Both the position numbers and the translations under genes were made by a program. A stretch of DNA of 37,391 nt from assembly GCA_024763455.1 (NCBI GenBank), contig JANTFL010000014.1, positions 1 to 37,391 on the forward strand, written 5' to 3'. Under the pieces are notes generated by a model, which saw only the letters and a program-made list of their open reading frames with translations, had not been told where the DNA came from and ran no database searches. Positions 25,050 to 33,511 of this stretch are shown here, one piece after another (position 1 is the stretch's first letter; every line of letters begins with the position of its first letter). The stretch comes from Sediminispirochaeta sp. (GTDB lineage Bacteria > Spirochaetota > Spirochaetia > B11-G9).

Positions 25050-26921
25050 ATGAATAAAAAAATACAGGAAGCAGTTTCTTTCGGGAAAAAGAGAAATTAT
25101 GAAAAAGCAGTTGAGATTCTCCTTGATGTTATAAAAGAAGAAGATATACCTGAAGCGTATCTGTATCTTGGCAGAAGCTACTATGCTTTGGGGCATTATG
25201 CTCTTTCAATCCGTTATTTAAGAATGTTTCTCGATAAAGAACCGGATTCGGCAATCGGTCATTTTTTCATGGGGCGATCCTATATGGTCTCAGGACTGGT
25301 AAAGAATGCTGTTCTCCACTTAAAATTGTCATTAAAATTCTATCCTGAGTCGGCACATGCACGGGGTTTCCTCGGTCTTGCTCTGATGAAACTCCGTAGA
25401 TTTGAGTCCGCTTTGAAGTACCTTGGAGAAGCTGTTGAGATATCTCCTGAGAATAGACGGGTTTTTGAGATATACCTCAACTGTCTCCTCATTTCTGCAA
25501 TCAGAAAGTTTAATCTCGGGGAACTGTCACTCGCTAGAGATATGTTTGTTTTTTATACGGGTTATATAGAAGACAAAGTAATTCCCTATGTTTATCTCGG
25601 CATGCTCGAACGGCAGCTTGGAAATCTTGAAGAAGCAATGGATTACTACAACAAGGCACTGGCGCTCTCTCCTCATGATGAGCTTCTCCTATTAAGACGG
25701 GCACTGCTGCTCTACCAGACAGGTTATAAGGCAGAAGCGGAATCGGAACTTCGCAAATTGAATATTGAAGGTTATAAAGATATCAGTGATATAGAGAATC
25801 AAAAGGAAGAGCGATTCCTTTCAATTAAATATTTTAATCAAAAAGACTATAAAGAGGCTGTCTTTTTCGGAAGGGAAGCCCTTAAAAAACACAGTAAAGA
25901 TCTCGACATGCACCTGATTATGGCAGAATCCTATCGTATGATGAATCAATTTCAGTTTGCAAAAAATCATTATCTGCGTGCGTTTGAAATCGACCGGTCC
26001 AGGATAGAAATCCATTATGGATATATTCTTCTTCTCTGGCAGATTGAAGAATTCGAAGAGATGCTGAAGGAACTACAAAAACTGGAACAGATTAATCCCG
26101 ATGATTCAATTTCAGACTATTATACTGCTCTGGTATACTGTAAACTTGGTTATGATTCATCAGTTACAATAAAAGCTCTTCAGGACCAGATACGTCTTAA
26201 TCCTAAAGATCCTTTTCTGTTCAGGTTTCTTGGTGAAGAATATTTGAAAGCCGGGCTGGAATCGCTGGCAGAAAAATGGTTTGTAAATGCAGAAAAGCTG
26301 CTGGGATCGACCTATGAACTGCTTGCGGATTTTATTGAGATCTACAGAAAAACCGGTGAAAACAACAAACTTTTAAAAGCATATGACAATTTTTTCTCTG
26401 CCGGCTATTTTGATATACGAATGCTCAAAGATTATATTCTCCTGCTCTACTCCAAAAAGAAATACAAACGTGTTATTCGGGAATCTGAAAGAGCTTTGGC
26501 GTTCACAAAAAGCATTAAAATCACCAGAATTCTGGCAAACAGCTACCGCCTTACGGGGGATTTCAACAATGCTGTCATCCTCTACCGCAGCCTCTTGAGG
26601 GATGATCCGGCAAACACTACCTACCTCAAGGCTTTGCTGTACTGTAAGGAAAAGAACGGGGAAATTGATAAAAGCATAGAGCTTCTTGAAAGCGCTCTCA
26701 GATATAGAAAGAAACCTGAAAGCAGTTTATATCTGATCCTGGGGGTACTTTTATTCCGGTCAGGGAATCTTGAAAAAGCAGCTGCAGTTTTCCGAGAGAA
26801 TATCAGCAAATTCCCCCATGACTGGCGATCGTATAAAAACCTGGGGATGCTGTACAAGGAACAGGGTCTTGATGAATTTGCTGAGAGATTCTTAAAGGAA
26901 GCTGAAAAAAGAAAAAAATAA
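25050..26921 (+). CDS. Large tetratricopeptide-repeat protein
   Basis: 623 residues of helical TPR-type repeats from end to end, with no signal peptide or membrane helix, so cytoplasmic. Typical units are AYLYLGRSYYALGHYALSI, PYVYLGMLERQLGNLEEAM (with YYNKALALSP after it) and RSYKNLGMLYKEQGLDEFAE. Some units near residues 230-330 and 400-470 are more degenerate. TPR arrays bind other proteins; the partner is unknown. It has its own promoter, and the following gene has a separate one. Confidence 0.88.
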   Translation: MNKKIQEAVSFGKKRNYEKAVEILLDVIKEEDIPEAYLYLGRSYYALGHYALSIRYLRMFLDKEPDSAIGHFFMGRSYMVSGLVKNAVLHLKLSLKFYPESAHARGFLGLALMKLRRFESALKYLGEAVEISPENRRVFEIYLNCLLISAIRKFNLGELSLARDMFVFYTGYIEDKVIPYVYLGMLERQLGNLEEAMDYYNKALALSPHDELLLLRRALLLYQTGYKAEAESELRKLNIEGYKDISDIENQKEERFLSIKYFNQKDYKEAVFFGREALKKHSKDLDMHLIMAESYRMMNQFQFAKNHYLRAFEIDRSRIEIHYGYILLLWQIEEFEEMLKELQKLEQINPDDSISDYYTALVYCKLGYDSSVTIKALQDQIRLNPKDPFLFRFLGEEYLKAGLESLAEKWFVNAEKLLGSTYELLADFIEIYRKTGENNKLLKAYDNFFSAGYFDIRMLKDYILLLYSKKKYKRVIRESERALAFTKSIKITRILANSYRLTGDFNNAVILYRSLLRDDPANTTYLKALLYCKEKNGEIDKSIELLESALRYRKKPESSLYLILGVLLFRSGNLEKAAAVFRENISKFPHDWRSYKNLGMLYKEQGLDEFAERFLKEAEKRKK

Positions 26922-26926
26922 TATTC

Positions 26927-26956
26927 TTGCTATTTTATACTTTTTTTACTTATAAT
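26927..26956 (+). promoter_or_regulatory. Promoter of the 181-residue unknown gene
   Basis: TTGCTA (26927-26932), 18-base T-rich spacer, perfect TATAAT (26951-26956). The short leader includes a perfect AGGAGG (26964-26969), seven bases before the ATG at 26977. This suggests strong, independent expression. Confidence 0.55.
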
Positions 26957-26976
26957 CATTTATAGGAGGATTAGTT

Positions 26977-27522
26977 ATGGATGTCAAAGCGTTGGATCTT
27001 TTTCAAGCATACAATGAGGATAAACTTCCAAAAGACGGGGGATACATAGTTTCATCCTTTTTTAATACCCGAAGTAAATACTCCAAGTATGAGATTGTTG
27101 CATACAACGGGGTCAAGACAATATATTTAACCAAAGAGGGGCTTACTTTTCAAACCGATGGTAACAAGGTTTTTATTCTGGCTGAACCGGCAATATATTC
27201 AAAGAAATATATTGAACCATTCAGAAGGGATACTGAACATCAAATTCCCCACAGATTTTCTGAACTTGAGATTGTGACCGCGTCAAATCAAACACGGGTT
27301 ATGATCAGCAAGAAACCTGTTATAACATATTCTTCATTCACGATCCTAAAACCGACAGGTGTTAACTTTTCACTGATCTTTTATCATCGGGATGATATCT
27401 TCGAAAATCTTAACTACTTTTTTGTCGAAACGTTAAGCAAAGAAGCCGGTGTCCCTAAATCAGATGCACGAACGGCCGGTGAAAAAATACTGGATGTTGT
27501 GAAAAGCTTTAATATCTGGTAA
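26977..27522 (+). CDS. Hypothetical protein, 181 residues
   Basis: I do not recognise a family. The protein is soluble, without signal peptide or membrane helix, and looks mixed alpha/beta: beta-rich from about 20 to 130 (GGYIVSSFF, YEIVAYNGVKTIYLTKEG, TRVMISKKPVITYSS), ending in a helical tail with ETLSKEAGVPKSDARTAGEKI. A strong promoter and perfect ribosome-binding site imply an abundant product. It is followed by a strong terminator and is convergent with the PPDK-like gene. Confidence 0.85.
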   Translation: MDVKALDLFQAYNEDKLPKDGGYIVSSFFNTRSKYSKYEIVAYNGVKTIYLTKEGLTFQTDGNKVFILAEPAIYSKKYIEPFRRDTEHQIPHRFSELEIVTASNQTRVMISKKPVITYSSFTILKPTGVNFSLIFYHRDDIFENLNYFFVETLSKEAGVPKSDARTAGEKILDVVKSFNIW

Positions 27523-27550
27523 AACCCTCAACAGAATGGTGGAAATTTAA

Positions 27551-27581
27551 AAATGAGAAGTTCATAGAGAACTTCTCATTT
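27551..27581. terminator. Bidirectional rho-independent terminator
   Basis: A perfect 13-bp stem (27551-27563 with 27569-27581, core TGAGAAGTTC/GAACTTCTCA) has a five-base loop. T runs lie on both sides (TTTTTTAT on plus; the complement of TTTAAAAA on minus). It lies between two converging genes and can terminate both. Confidence 0.88.
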
Positions 27582-27596
27582 TTTATAACACTCTCT

Positions 27597-30233
27597 TTAA
27601 TCTTGTTCTTTGATGGTCTGTTGTACAACAGAAAGCATGGCAATGGGAACTGAATATACAGAACATGAAACGTAATCAAGTCCTGCTTCCATACAAAACT
27701 TTATATTTTCCGGAACAGCTCCGTGTTCCCCACAGAGACCTTTTTTAAGTTCAGGTCTGGTCATACTTCCCCTTCTCACAGCGGTACTTATTAGTTCTTT
27801 TACATACTTATTCAGTTTGATAAACGGATTACCGTCAATAATGTCATAGAGAGTATAATCAGGCATGAATGAAGTGTAATCGTCCCTGGATAATCCAATG
27901 GTTGTCTGGGTTAAATCATTCGTTCCAAATGAGAAAAACTGAGCATATTTAGCGATTTCTCCGGCACCGAGAGCTGCAACGGGAAGTTCAATCATCGTCC
28001 CGAATTTATACGCAACAGGTTTTGCTTTTAATCTGGTTCTTAGGTCTTCTTCAGTTTTAAGCAGACCTTTATAGACGGAACCCTCAATTTTTTTACCGAA
28101 AATTATAAGTTTAAGCTCAGATTCGTTCATAATGAGAGGAATCATTATTTCAGGTCGTACATCAATCTTCTCATTTTTAAGCTGATAGACTGCTTCGAAT
28201 ATTGCCTCCATCTGCATTTCGTAGATTTCCGGATAGGATACAGCAATACGGCAGCCGCGGTGTCCGAGCATCGGGTTAAATTCCTTGAGATTTTCCATAA
28301 GTTCGAAAACCTTGGCTTCGGTAATGGTTTTACCGCTTTTATCATTCTTCATAAAATCAAGGAATTTCTTAAGTTCATCTTTATTGTGAGGAAGGAATTC
28401 ATGCAGCGGCGCATCAAGAAGTCTGATTGTAACTTCTTTGCCTTCCATAATCTTAAATAGTTTGTAGAAATCACTTTTCTGCATTGTCTTTAGTTTTTTC
28501 AGGACCTTGGCTCTTTCTTTTTTATCATCAGATATAATCATCTGCCTAAAGACATTAATCCTTTTTTCATCGAAAAACATATGTTCGGTCCTGCAAAGTC
28601 CTATACCGTCAGCACCGAATTTTACTGCAAGCTCAGCATCCCTGGGTTTGTCTGCATTCACTCTCACTGTAAAATCTTTGAGCTCACTTTTTATAATATT
28701 GATAAAATCAAGAAGCCCGGATTCTTTTGGGTCAGGTTCGATAAGTTTCGCTTCACCGAAGAAAATTTCAGGCTCTCCAAAATGGGGTACATTCAGGGTT
28801 ACAATCTGCCCCTCTTTCATCGTTTTTCCGTTCAGAGTTACTTTCTTACCGCTGAATTTCAACCCGTCGTGTACGAGGGATACCTTTCCATACTGTCTGG
28901 CAACAACAGAAGCATGGGCAGCATATCCCCCTTCTCCGGATAATACTCCCGTGGATACTTCAATAGCTTTTACATCCTCTGCAAAAGTAGACGGCATACA
29001 AAGAATCATTCTTGAATCAAGCCCTTTCTGCTGGGCAGTCTTGTAAGCATCAAGAAGAGATTCTGTAGAAAAGTATAACTGGCCTATTGCTGCTCCGGGA
29101 GCACCCGCAATACCGCCTGATGCTTTTTCAAATCCCTTTGTTGAAGCTCTATCGATTATAGGATGAAGTATTTCATTCAGCTGTTCAGGTTTTATTGCAT
29201 TAATCAGATATTTTTTATCAATAATTTTCCTGTTGTAAAAATCCAGAAGGGTTTTTACATCGGATCTCGTAGATTTAGTCATTACAGATCTTTGATCAAT
29301 AAGCCACACTCGTCCGTTTTCTATTGTATAGTGGATGGAACGGATCTCCTTGAAATGTTCCTCTACGACTCTTGCAATCTTTTCAAGTTCCTTTAGGAAT
29401 TTCGGTTTTATCTTATTAATGTCCATGGAGGTTGTTTCAGTCTCATTAAACCGATTCTGAGCAAAAAAACCAGAAAGTTTTTTATCACCGGTTATAATAT
29501 CCCTGGTAAAAAAGTAACCGGCGCCGCTGTCTTTGCCGTAATTCCCATACACCATGGGCTGGATGAGTATTGCAGCATCATCATCGTCGAGATCATCGAG
29601 AAGAAGCATGTGACTCACCCGTTTTAGGAATGTTTCGAGCTGGATATAAGCATCTTCAAAGAAATTGTCCGGCATATATTTTTTATATTTTTCATATAAA
29701 TCTTTAAGTTTTTTCAGACTGTTATTTTTATTGAGTTCTTTTTCAAGTTCAGCAAGGCTTTTATCAAAGAGAGCCAGTTCTTTTTTCCTATCTTCCAGCT
29801 CGGCAATCCTTTTCTCAATCTGGAGAGCACCCCTGATCTGAAAGAGTATTTCATGATAGCCGAACTCATCACCGACGTATTTATTGAAACCCTTCAGTGT
29901 TTTCTCAGTTAATCCAAAATTGTGCAGAGCAGGATAGTTCATTATCGCAAGATTGGGACTGATTACAACTTTAACAAGGAGCGGTTCCTTCTCATCGTTA
30001 AAAATCTTCCCTGTTATTTCTTCACATTTCTTCAGGTACGGCTTAATACTTTTTGCTATATTCTCTTCTGCAAGGTGTGCAGAAATCTCGGCGTCAATGA
30101 TAAACCCAGGTAAAATTGGAAGAGACATTCCAGCGAATTCCATAGCCTCTTTCCCCCTGAGACCAAAGCTATCCCATTTTTTTTTGTTTTTTACATAAGA
30201 ATTACTGCTGAAAAAATGTATATTTTTATTCAT
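27597..30233 (-). CDS. ppdK: Pyruvate-phosphate-dikinase-like protein with an apparently degenerate ATP-grasp half
   Basis: 878 residues, normal PPDK length, with GGAGGAG before the ATG. The phospho-histidine domain has GGYAAHASVVAR (His440; usual form GGMTSHAAVVAR). The PEP/pyruvate barrel is intact: GLCRTEHMFF, RLLDAPLHEFLP, GTMIELPVAAL, SFGTNDLTQT and the catalytic cysteine in GLCGEHGA. The N-terminal ATP-grasp domain is not: the usual VRSGAR reads VVISPN (89-94), the metal-binding DxEFTIE reads SIHYTIE (299-305), and the AQGEDVVAG stretch is replaced by AQNRFNETET. A coiled coil (about 139-185) is inserted. It may not use ATP as a true PPDK does. Third gene of the cfpA unit. Confidence 0.85.
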   Translation of the reverse strand: MNKNIHFFSSNSYVKNKKKWDSFGLRGKEAMEFAGMSLPILPGFIIDAEISAHLAEENIAKSIKPYLKKCEEITGKIFNDEKEPLLVKVVISPNLAIMNYPALHNFGLTEKTLKGFNKYVGDEFGYHEILFQIRGALQIEKRIAELEDRKKELALFDKSLAELEKELNKNNSLKKLKDLYEKYKKYMPDNFFEDAYIQLETFLKRVSHMLLLDDLDDDDAAILIQPMVYGNYGKDSGAGYFFTRDIITGDKKLSGFFAQNRFNETETTSMDINKIKPKFLKELEKIARVVEEHFKEIRSIHYTIENGRVWLIDQRSVMTKSTRSDVKTLLDFYNRKIIDKKYLINAIKPEQLNEILHPIIDRASTKGFEKASGGIAGAPGAAIGQLYFSTESLLDAYKTAQQKGLDSRMILCMPSTFAEDVKAIEVSTGVLSGEGGYAAHASVVARQYGKVSLVHDGLKFSGKKVTLNGKTMKEGQIVTLNVPHFGEPEIFFGEAKLIEPDPKESGLLDFINIIKSELKDFTVRVNADKPRDAELAVKFGADGIGLCRTEHMFFDEKRINVFRQMIISDDKKERAKVLKKLKTMQKSDFYKLFKIMEGKEVTIRLLDAPLHEFLPHNKDELKKFLDFMKNDKSGKTITEAKVFELMENLKEFNPMLGHRGCRIAVSYPEIYEMQMEAIFEAVYQLKNEKIDVRPEIMIPLIMNESELKLIIFGKKIEGSVYKGLLKTEEDLRTRLKAKPVAYKFGTMIELPVAALGAGEIAKYAQFFSFGTNDLTQTTIGLSRDDYTSFMPDYTLYDIIDGNPFIKLNKYVKELISTAVRRGSMTRPELKKGLCGEHGAVPENIKFCMEAGLDYVSCSVYSVPIAMLSVVQQTIKEQD

Positions 30234-30260
30234 GATCTCCTCCAGGATTAGATTACTTTT

Positions 30261-31280
30261 CTAAAATAGATTGAGAATTTTATTGACAGGAAACTTCAGG
30301 AATGATTCGAACATGGGACTTGCACCCTGCCTGAAGTATCTTTGAAGCTTTGCAACATCTTTAATATTCTCACCCTTTACTGCAAAAAGTATTGTACTGC
30401 CGTGTTTTACCTTTCCCCATTTAAAAAGGGAATGAATATCATGTATCCGTTCACCATCATAGTAGATATAAACTTCCAGTCCCGGATGTTTCGTTTTATA
30501 GCTTTGTATAATTTTTTTCCAGGCTTCTACATTTCCATTATGGAAAAGCTCGTTCGTTACGGGAACTGAATACAGAGGAGTCATTCTCCCACCAACAGCA
30601 GAAGGCTCAGGCTGCTGAGGAGGATTATCAGGTTTCACCGCTTCCTTCTTGACAGTACTCTTTACAGCAGTTTTAACTGCTTTCTTTCTCCCTGGTGACT
30701 TCTTTTTTACAACCGGCGCTTCTGCAGCAACAGGTTTAAATGCATACTTCCCTTTTAAAAATTTATCGTTGGTAGTTATTTTTGACCCATCAAAGTATTT
30801 AGCGATAGCCTTTGCCGCTTTTTCTTTTATTCCATTCTTATCAGGATCAGAAAACATCCCTGTATAGATCGTAATCAGTTCATTGCTTTTAAAGTTATTA
30901 ATAAATTCAAAATGCTTCTTGTTCTTCGGGTTGAGTAGCGTCGGACCGAGATCAGGATGATGATACAGGATAACAGCGTCAACTCCCTTCCACTTTTTTA
31001 CTGTCTCGTAAAGGGGAGAAAATTCGTTAAGTGTTTTCTTAAGATTAAAAGATAATGAAAAATAATAATATTTATCAACCAGAAGTGCATAAACAGTTGG
31101 AAGGATCTGATTCTGCTGCATCTCTTTTTTAGTAAGAAGTTCGTTGATCAGATCAGCAAGATTGTAATAATCCTCAAAATCACCAATTATATCTGCGATA
31201 CCCTGAAAATGTGCAAGTGATTTGTTAAACCCCTCTTTTGTTGATAATTTTTCGAAATCGTAAAAATAACTTTCATCCAT
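30261..31280 (-). CDS. Hypothetical protein with a lysine/proline-rich basic linker
   Basis: 339 residues from the ATG at 31280 (MDESYFYDFEKLS), chosen because GGAG precedes it; an upstream in-frame ATG at 31316 lies inside a hairpin. An N-terminal alpha-helical domain (about 1-190) is joined by a strongly basic linker (about 192-235, with KKKSPGRKKAVKTAVKST and then PQQPEP) to a C-terminal alpha/beta domain (about 240-338, YIYYDGERIHDIHSLFKW). The linker resembles histone-H1-like tails and could bind nucleic acid or the filament. No family recognised; it lies between cfpA and the PPDK-like gene, where I recall an unnamed T. pallidum gene (TP0747). Confidence 0.82.
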   Translation of the reverse strand: MDESYFYDFEKLSTKEGFNKSLAHFQGIADIIGDFEDYYNLADLINELLTKKEMQQNQILPTVYALLVDKYYYFSLSFNLKKTLNEFSPLYETVKKWKGVDAVILYHHPDLGPTLLNPKNKKHFEFINNFKSNELITIYTGMFSDPDKNGIKEKAAKAIAKYFDGSKITTNDKFLKGKYAFKPVAAEAPVVKKKSPGRKKAVKTAVKSTVKKEAVKPDNPPQQPEPSAVGGRMTPLYSVPVTNELFHNGNVEAWKKIIQSYKTKHPGLEVYIYYDGERIHDIHSLFKWGKVKHGSTILFAVKGENIKDVAKLQRYFRQGASPMFESFLKFPVNKILNLF

Positions 31281-31299
31281 AATCCGCTCCATAAAATGA

Positions 31300-31329
31300 C
31301 AAAAACATCGCCGCATGACGATGTTTTTG
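31300..31329 (-). terminator. Hairpin after cfpA, probable partial terminator
   Basis: CAAAAACATCG (31300-31310) and CGATGTTTTTG (31319-31329) form an 11-bp stem with an eight-base loop. It lies 16 bases after the cfpA stop codon on the minus strand, with a T run inside the 3' arm and TCATTTT after it. It sits just upstream of the next gene's ribosome-binding site, so it may terminate most cfpA transcripts while allowing some read-through. Confidence 0.6.
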
Positions 31330-31344
31330 TCTGTAGGTCTATAC

Positions 31345-33381
31345 TTACAATGATCTCAGAGATCCACCTTTTTTCTTGGGTCTTCCCCGTTTAGACTTTT
31401 TGGTAGAATCAACAACCCCTTTCTTCTTTGCGGGTTTCTTTGTTGAAACCTTATTGATTGTTGTATCAGGTTCGGGGTTGTTAAGCATATCGAGGTACTT
31501 CTGTCCTTTACTGTCATCAACATTTCCCTCAGGGTTCTCCAGCATATCCAGATCAGTTGCAAAATGCTGATCAATGTCATCCCTGACGGTAGACCGTCTT
31601 CTGGAGAATGAAGCGAAGGCTGCATCCTGAAATCCTTTGGATACTCCATGGAGGAATTCGTTCAGTACGTTGGCCATACCGTCCAGAGTGGCTTTTTTCC
31701 GTTTGATGGATGTAATATCCACATCAAGAAGAAGTCCGGGCTGAATGTGGTATGGATTTATCATATAGTCAAACTTCTTGAACTCGTGTTCCAGGTACTC
31801 AAGTCTTTCCTCTATAACCCTGCGCTGGATAGGATACTTGTATCCATACATCTTTTGAAGTTTCTCTTTCATCAGGATAAGTTTTTTGTTCAGTTTGTCC
31901 TTCTCAAAAAGGTATGTCCTGTTCCTCTGTTCTACATCAGTTTCAGCAGCTCTTACAAAGGAAATCTCGTCCCAGGCCTTATCCAGCTCTTCATAGACAG
32001 GGTCGCCGGTTTTAAGTTTGATTCTCTTCCTAATCTTGTTTCTGTAGATCTTTGCCAGATCATCGTAGTCGGTAATACGCTTAAAAAACTTGCTGTCTTC
32101 ATACACAACTTCAAGAACATCCCACAGATGCTGTATTTCCTGCTCGAAAGAGGTAACCTGGACATCGTATGCCTTTCGTTCTTCGATCAGCTGAGCATTA
32201 TCATAGTACTTCATTTTGATGGAGTATCTTTCATCTGGAAGAATGTTCGCATCAGTTTCTTCGTATTCTCTGATGATGAGTTCCCGTGCATTCTTAAGGT
32301 TTTCTATATACTGGTAACCCATTTTTGAGGTATCAAGGATGGATGTAATCGAGTTGATTGCAGTGTTATATCCTCTATTCCGTATATTTTCCAGATCAAC
32401 AATCTTTTTAAGATTCTCTCTAATATTGAGCTGGTCGAATTCCTCAGGATCTATTTCTGCCCGGAGTCCTTCCAGTCGGGACATGAGGCTTTTGGCCATA
32501 TAATGATACCGGTTAGATTTTGGACTCTCGACATCATCCGAGGTATAATTCTCAACTCTTTTCATCTTTTCAAAGATGATCTCACTGTCATTAAGCTCTT
32601 CAAGACCCTCATCAATCCTTTCATCCTTGAGTTTTTCGATATCACGGTCTATAACATCGATAATATTCTTGGCAATAAGGTCTTTGATAAGATACTCAAC
32701 AGTTACCTGGTAATGAAAGATCGGGCTGATCAGTTCTGAGTCAAGAATATTTACTGATAACTTTACCTCAGTAACTGTTTTGGGCTTTTTAAGGTTATCC
32801 TTAAAAGCACACTTAACGACGGAATAGGCATTCTCACCACGGATAAATGCTCCTACATCTGTTTTCTGCCGCAGAAGCGAGTTTGTAAGGTTCTCTAGGT
32901 CATTTACTCCCCTCTGAATATGTCCCTGCAGATGTCCATACATATTTACGATCGATTTCTCAATCTCGCCCGTGTTGAACCTGTCCATACCCCCTACTTC
33001 ATCCAAGAGCTTTGAGATCTCTTTCGGGGTATACCTGGTAAGAACCTTCATCTCTTCCCGGTCAATGAAGTCCCGTACCTTTTTAACCATTTCATCTTCT
33101 GCAGTAACAATGTAACGGTTAAACATGTTCTGGTAGTTCTGATTAAAATAATTATAAACCTTTTCCTTCAAACCACCCATAACCTCGATGTTCTCGAGAA
33201 CTTCCTTTGGCAGTTTTGCAGTAACATGGTTCATAACTTTGTCGACCTCTTCTGCTAAAAGATTGTCGACCTCGGCTTGCTGATCTCTACTCTCCTGGGC
33301 AAGGGAGTTTCGAGAACCCACCGCACTTCTCTTTTCCGGATGAAATACCATCGGACTTTTCGGTAGATCTATACTTCCCAT
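31345..33381 (-). CDS. cfpA: Cytoplasmic filament protein A
   Basis: 678 residues from the ATG at 33381 ([19 protein letters not shown]), chosen for AGGAG upstream and because the length then fits the about 78 kDa treponemal CfpA. The protein is almost wholly alpha-helical and charged, with long coiled coils (for example about 230-300 and 400-560). CfpA forms the ribbon of cytoplasmic filaments that runs under the flagella in many spirochaetes; I recall that T. denticola mutants show cell-division and nucleoid defects. The last 35 residues are rich in lysine and contain [10 protein letters not shown], an AT-hook-like core. It leads the cfpA / basic-linker / PPDK-like unit. Confidence 0.92.
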   Translation of the reverse strand: MGSIDLPKSPMVFHPEKRSAVGSRNSLAQESRDQQAEVDNLLAEEVDKVMNHVTAKLPKEVLENIEVMGGLKEKVYNYFNQNYQNMFNRYIVTAEDEMVKKVRDFIDREEMKVLTRYTPKEISKLLDEVGGMDRFNTGEIEKSIVNMYGHLQGHIQRGVNDLENLTNSLLRQKTDVGAFIRGENAYSVVKCAFKDNLKKPKTVTEVKLSVNILDSELISPIFHYQVTVEYLIKDLIAKNIIDVIDRDIEKLKDERIDEGLEELNDSEIIFEKMKRVENYTSDDVESPKSNRYHYMAKSLMSRLEGLRAEIDPEEFDQLNIRENLKKIVDLENIRNRGYNTAINSITSILDTSKMGYQYIENLKNARELIIREYEETDANILPDERYSIKMKYYDNAQLIEERKAYDVQVTSFEQEIQHLWDVLEVVYEDSKFFKRITDYDDLAKIYRNKIRKRIKLKTGDPVYEELDKAWDEISFVRAAETDVEQRNRTYLFEKDKLNKKLILMKEKLQKMYGYKYPIQRRVIEERLEYLEHEFKKFDYMINPYHIQPGLLLDVDITSIKRKKATLDGMANVLNEFLHGVSKGFQDAAFASFSRRRSTVRDDIDQHFATDLDMLENPEGNVDDSKGQKYLDMLNNPEPDTTINKVSTKKPAKKKGVVDSTKKSKRGRPKKKGGSLRSL

Positions 33382-33414
33382 TACACTCTCCTTAGTCAAA
33401 TACTCTAAATATAC

Positions 33415-33442
33415 ATTATCAACATGAAGCATAAAAAGTAAA
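33415..33442 (-). promoter_or_regulatory. Candidate cfpA promoter
   Basis: On the minus strand TTTACT (33442-33437), 16-base spacer, GATAAT (33420-33415). The leader is about 25-30 bases and includes AGGAG before the ATG at 33381. The 130-base divergent gap also contains AAAGCAT/ATGCTTT arms (33440-33446 and 33461-33467) around a T-rich loop. Confidence 0.4.
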
Positions 33443-33511
33443 GCATCTTTTTTTTGTTTTATGCTTTTGATGATTAAATATACATGTTAAACTAATTATA
33501 GAGGTATTTAT

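Noticed and set aside
28507..29046. 179-residue plus-strand frame opposite the PPDK-like gene
   Set aside because: Antisense to the phospho-histidine and PEP-domain motifs; serine/proline-rich translation typical of a complement-strand shadow.
31648..32328. 226-residue plus-strand frame opposite cfpA
   Set aside because: Antisense to the coiled-coil gene; the hydrophobic leucine/phenylalanine/isoleucine pattern is the expected complement of lysine- and glutamate-rich codons, not a true membrane protein.
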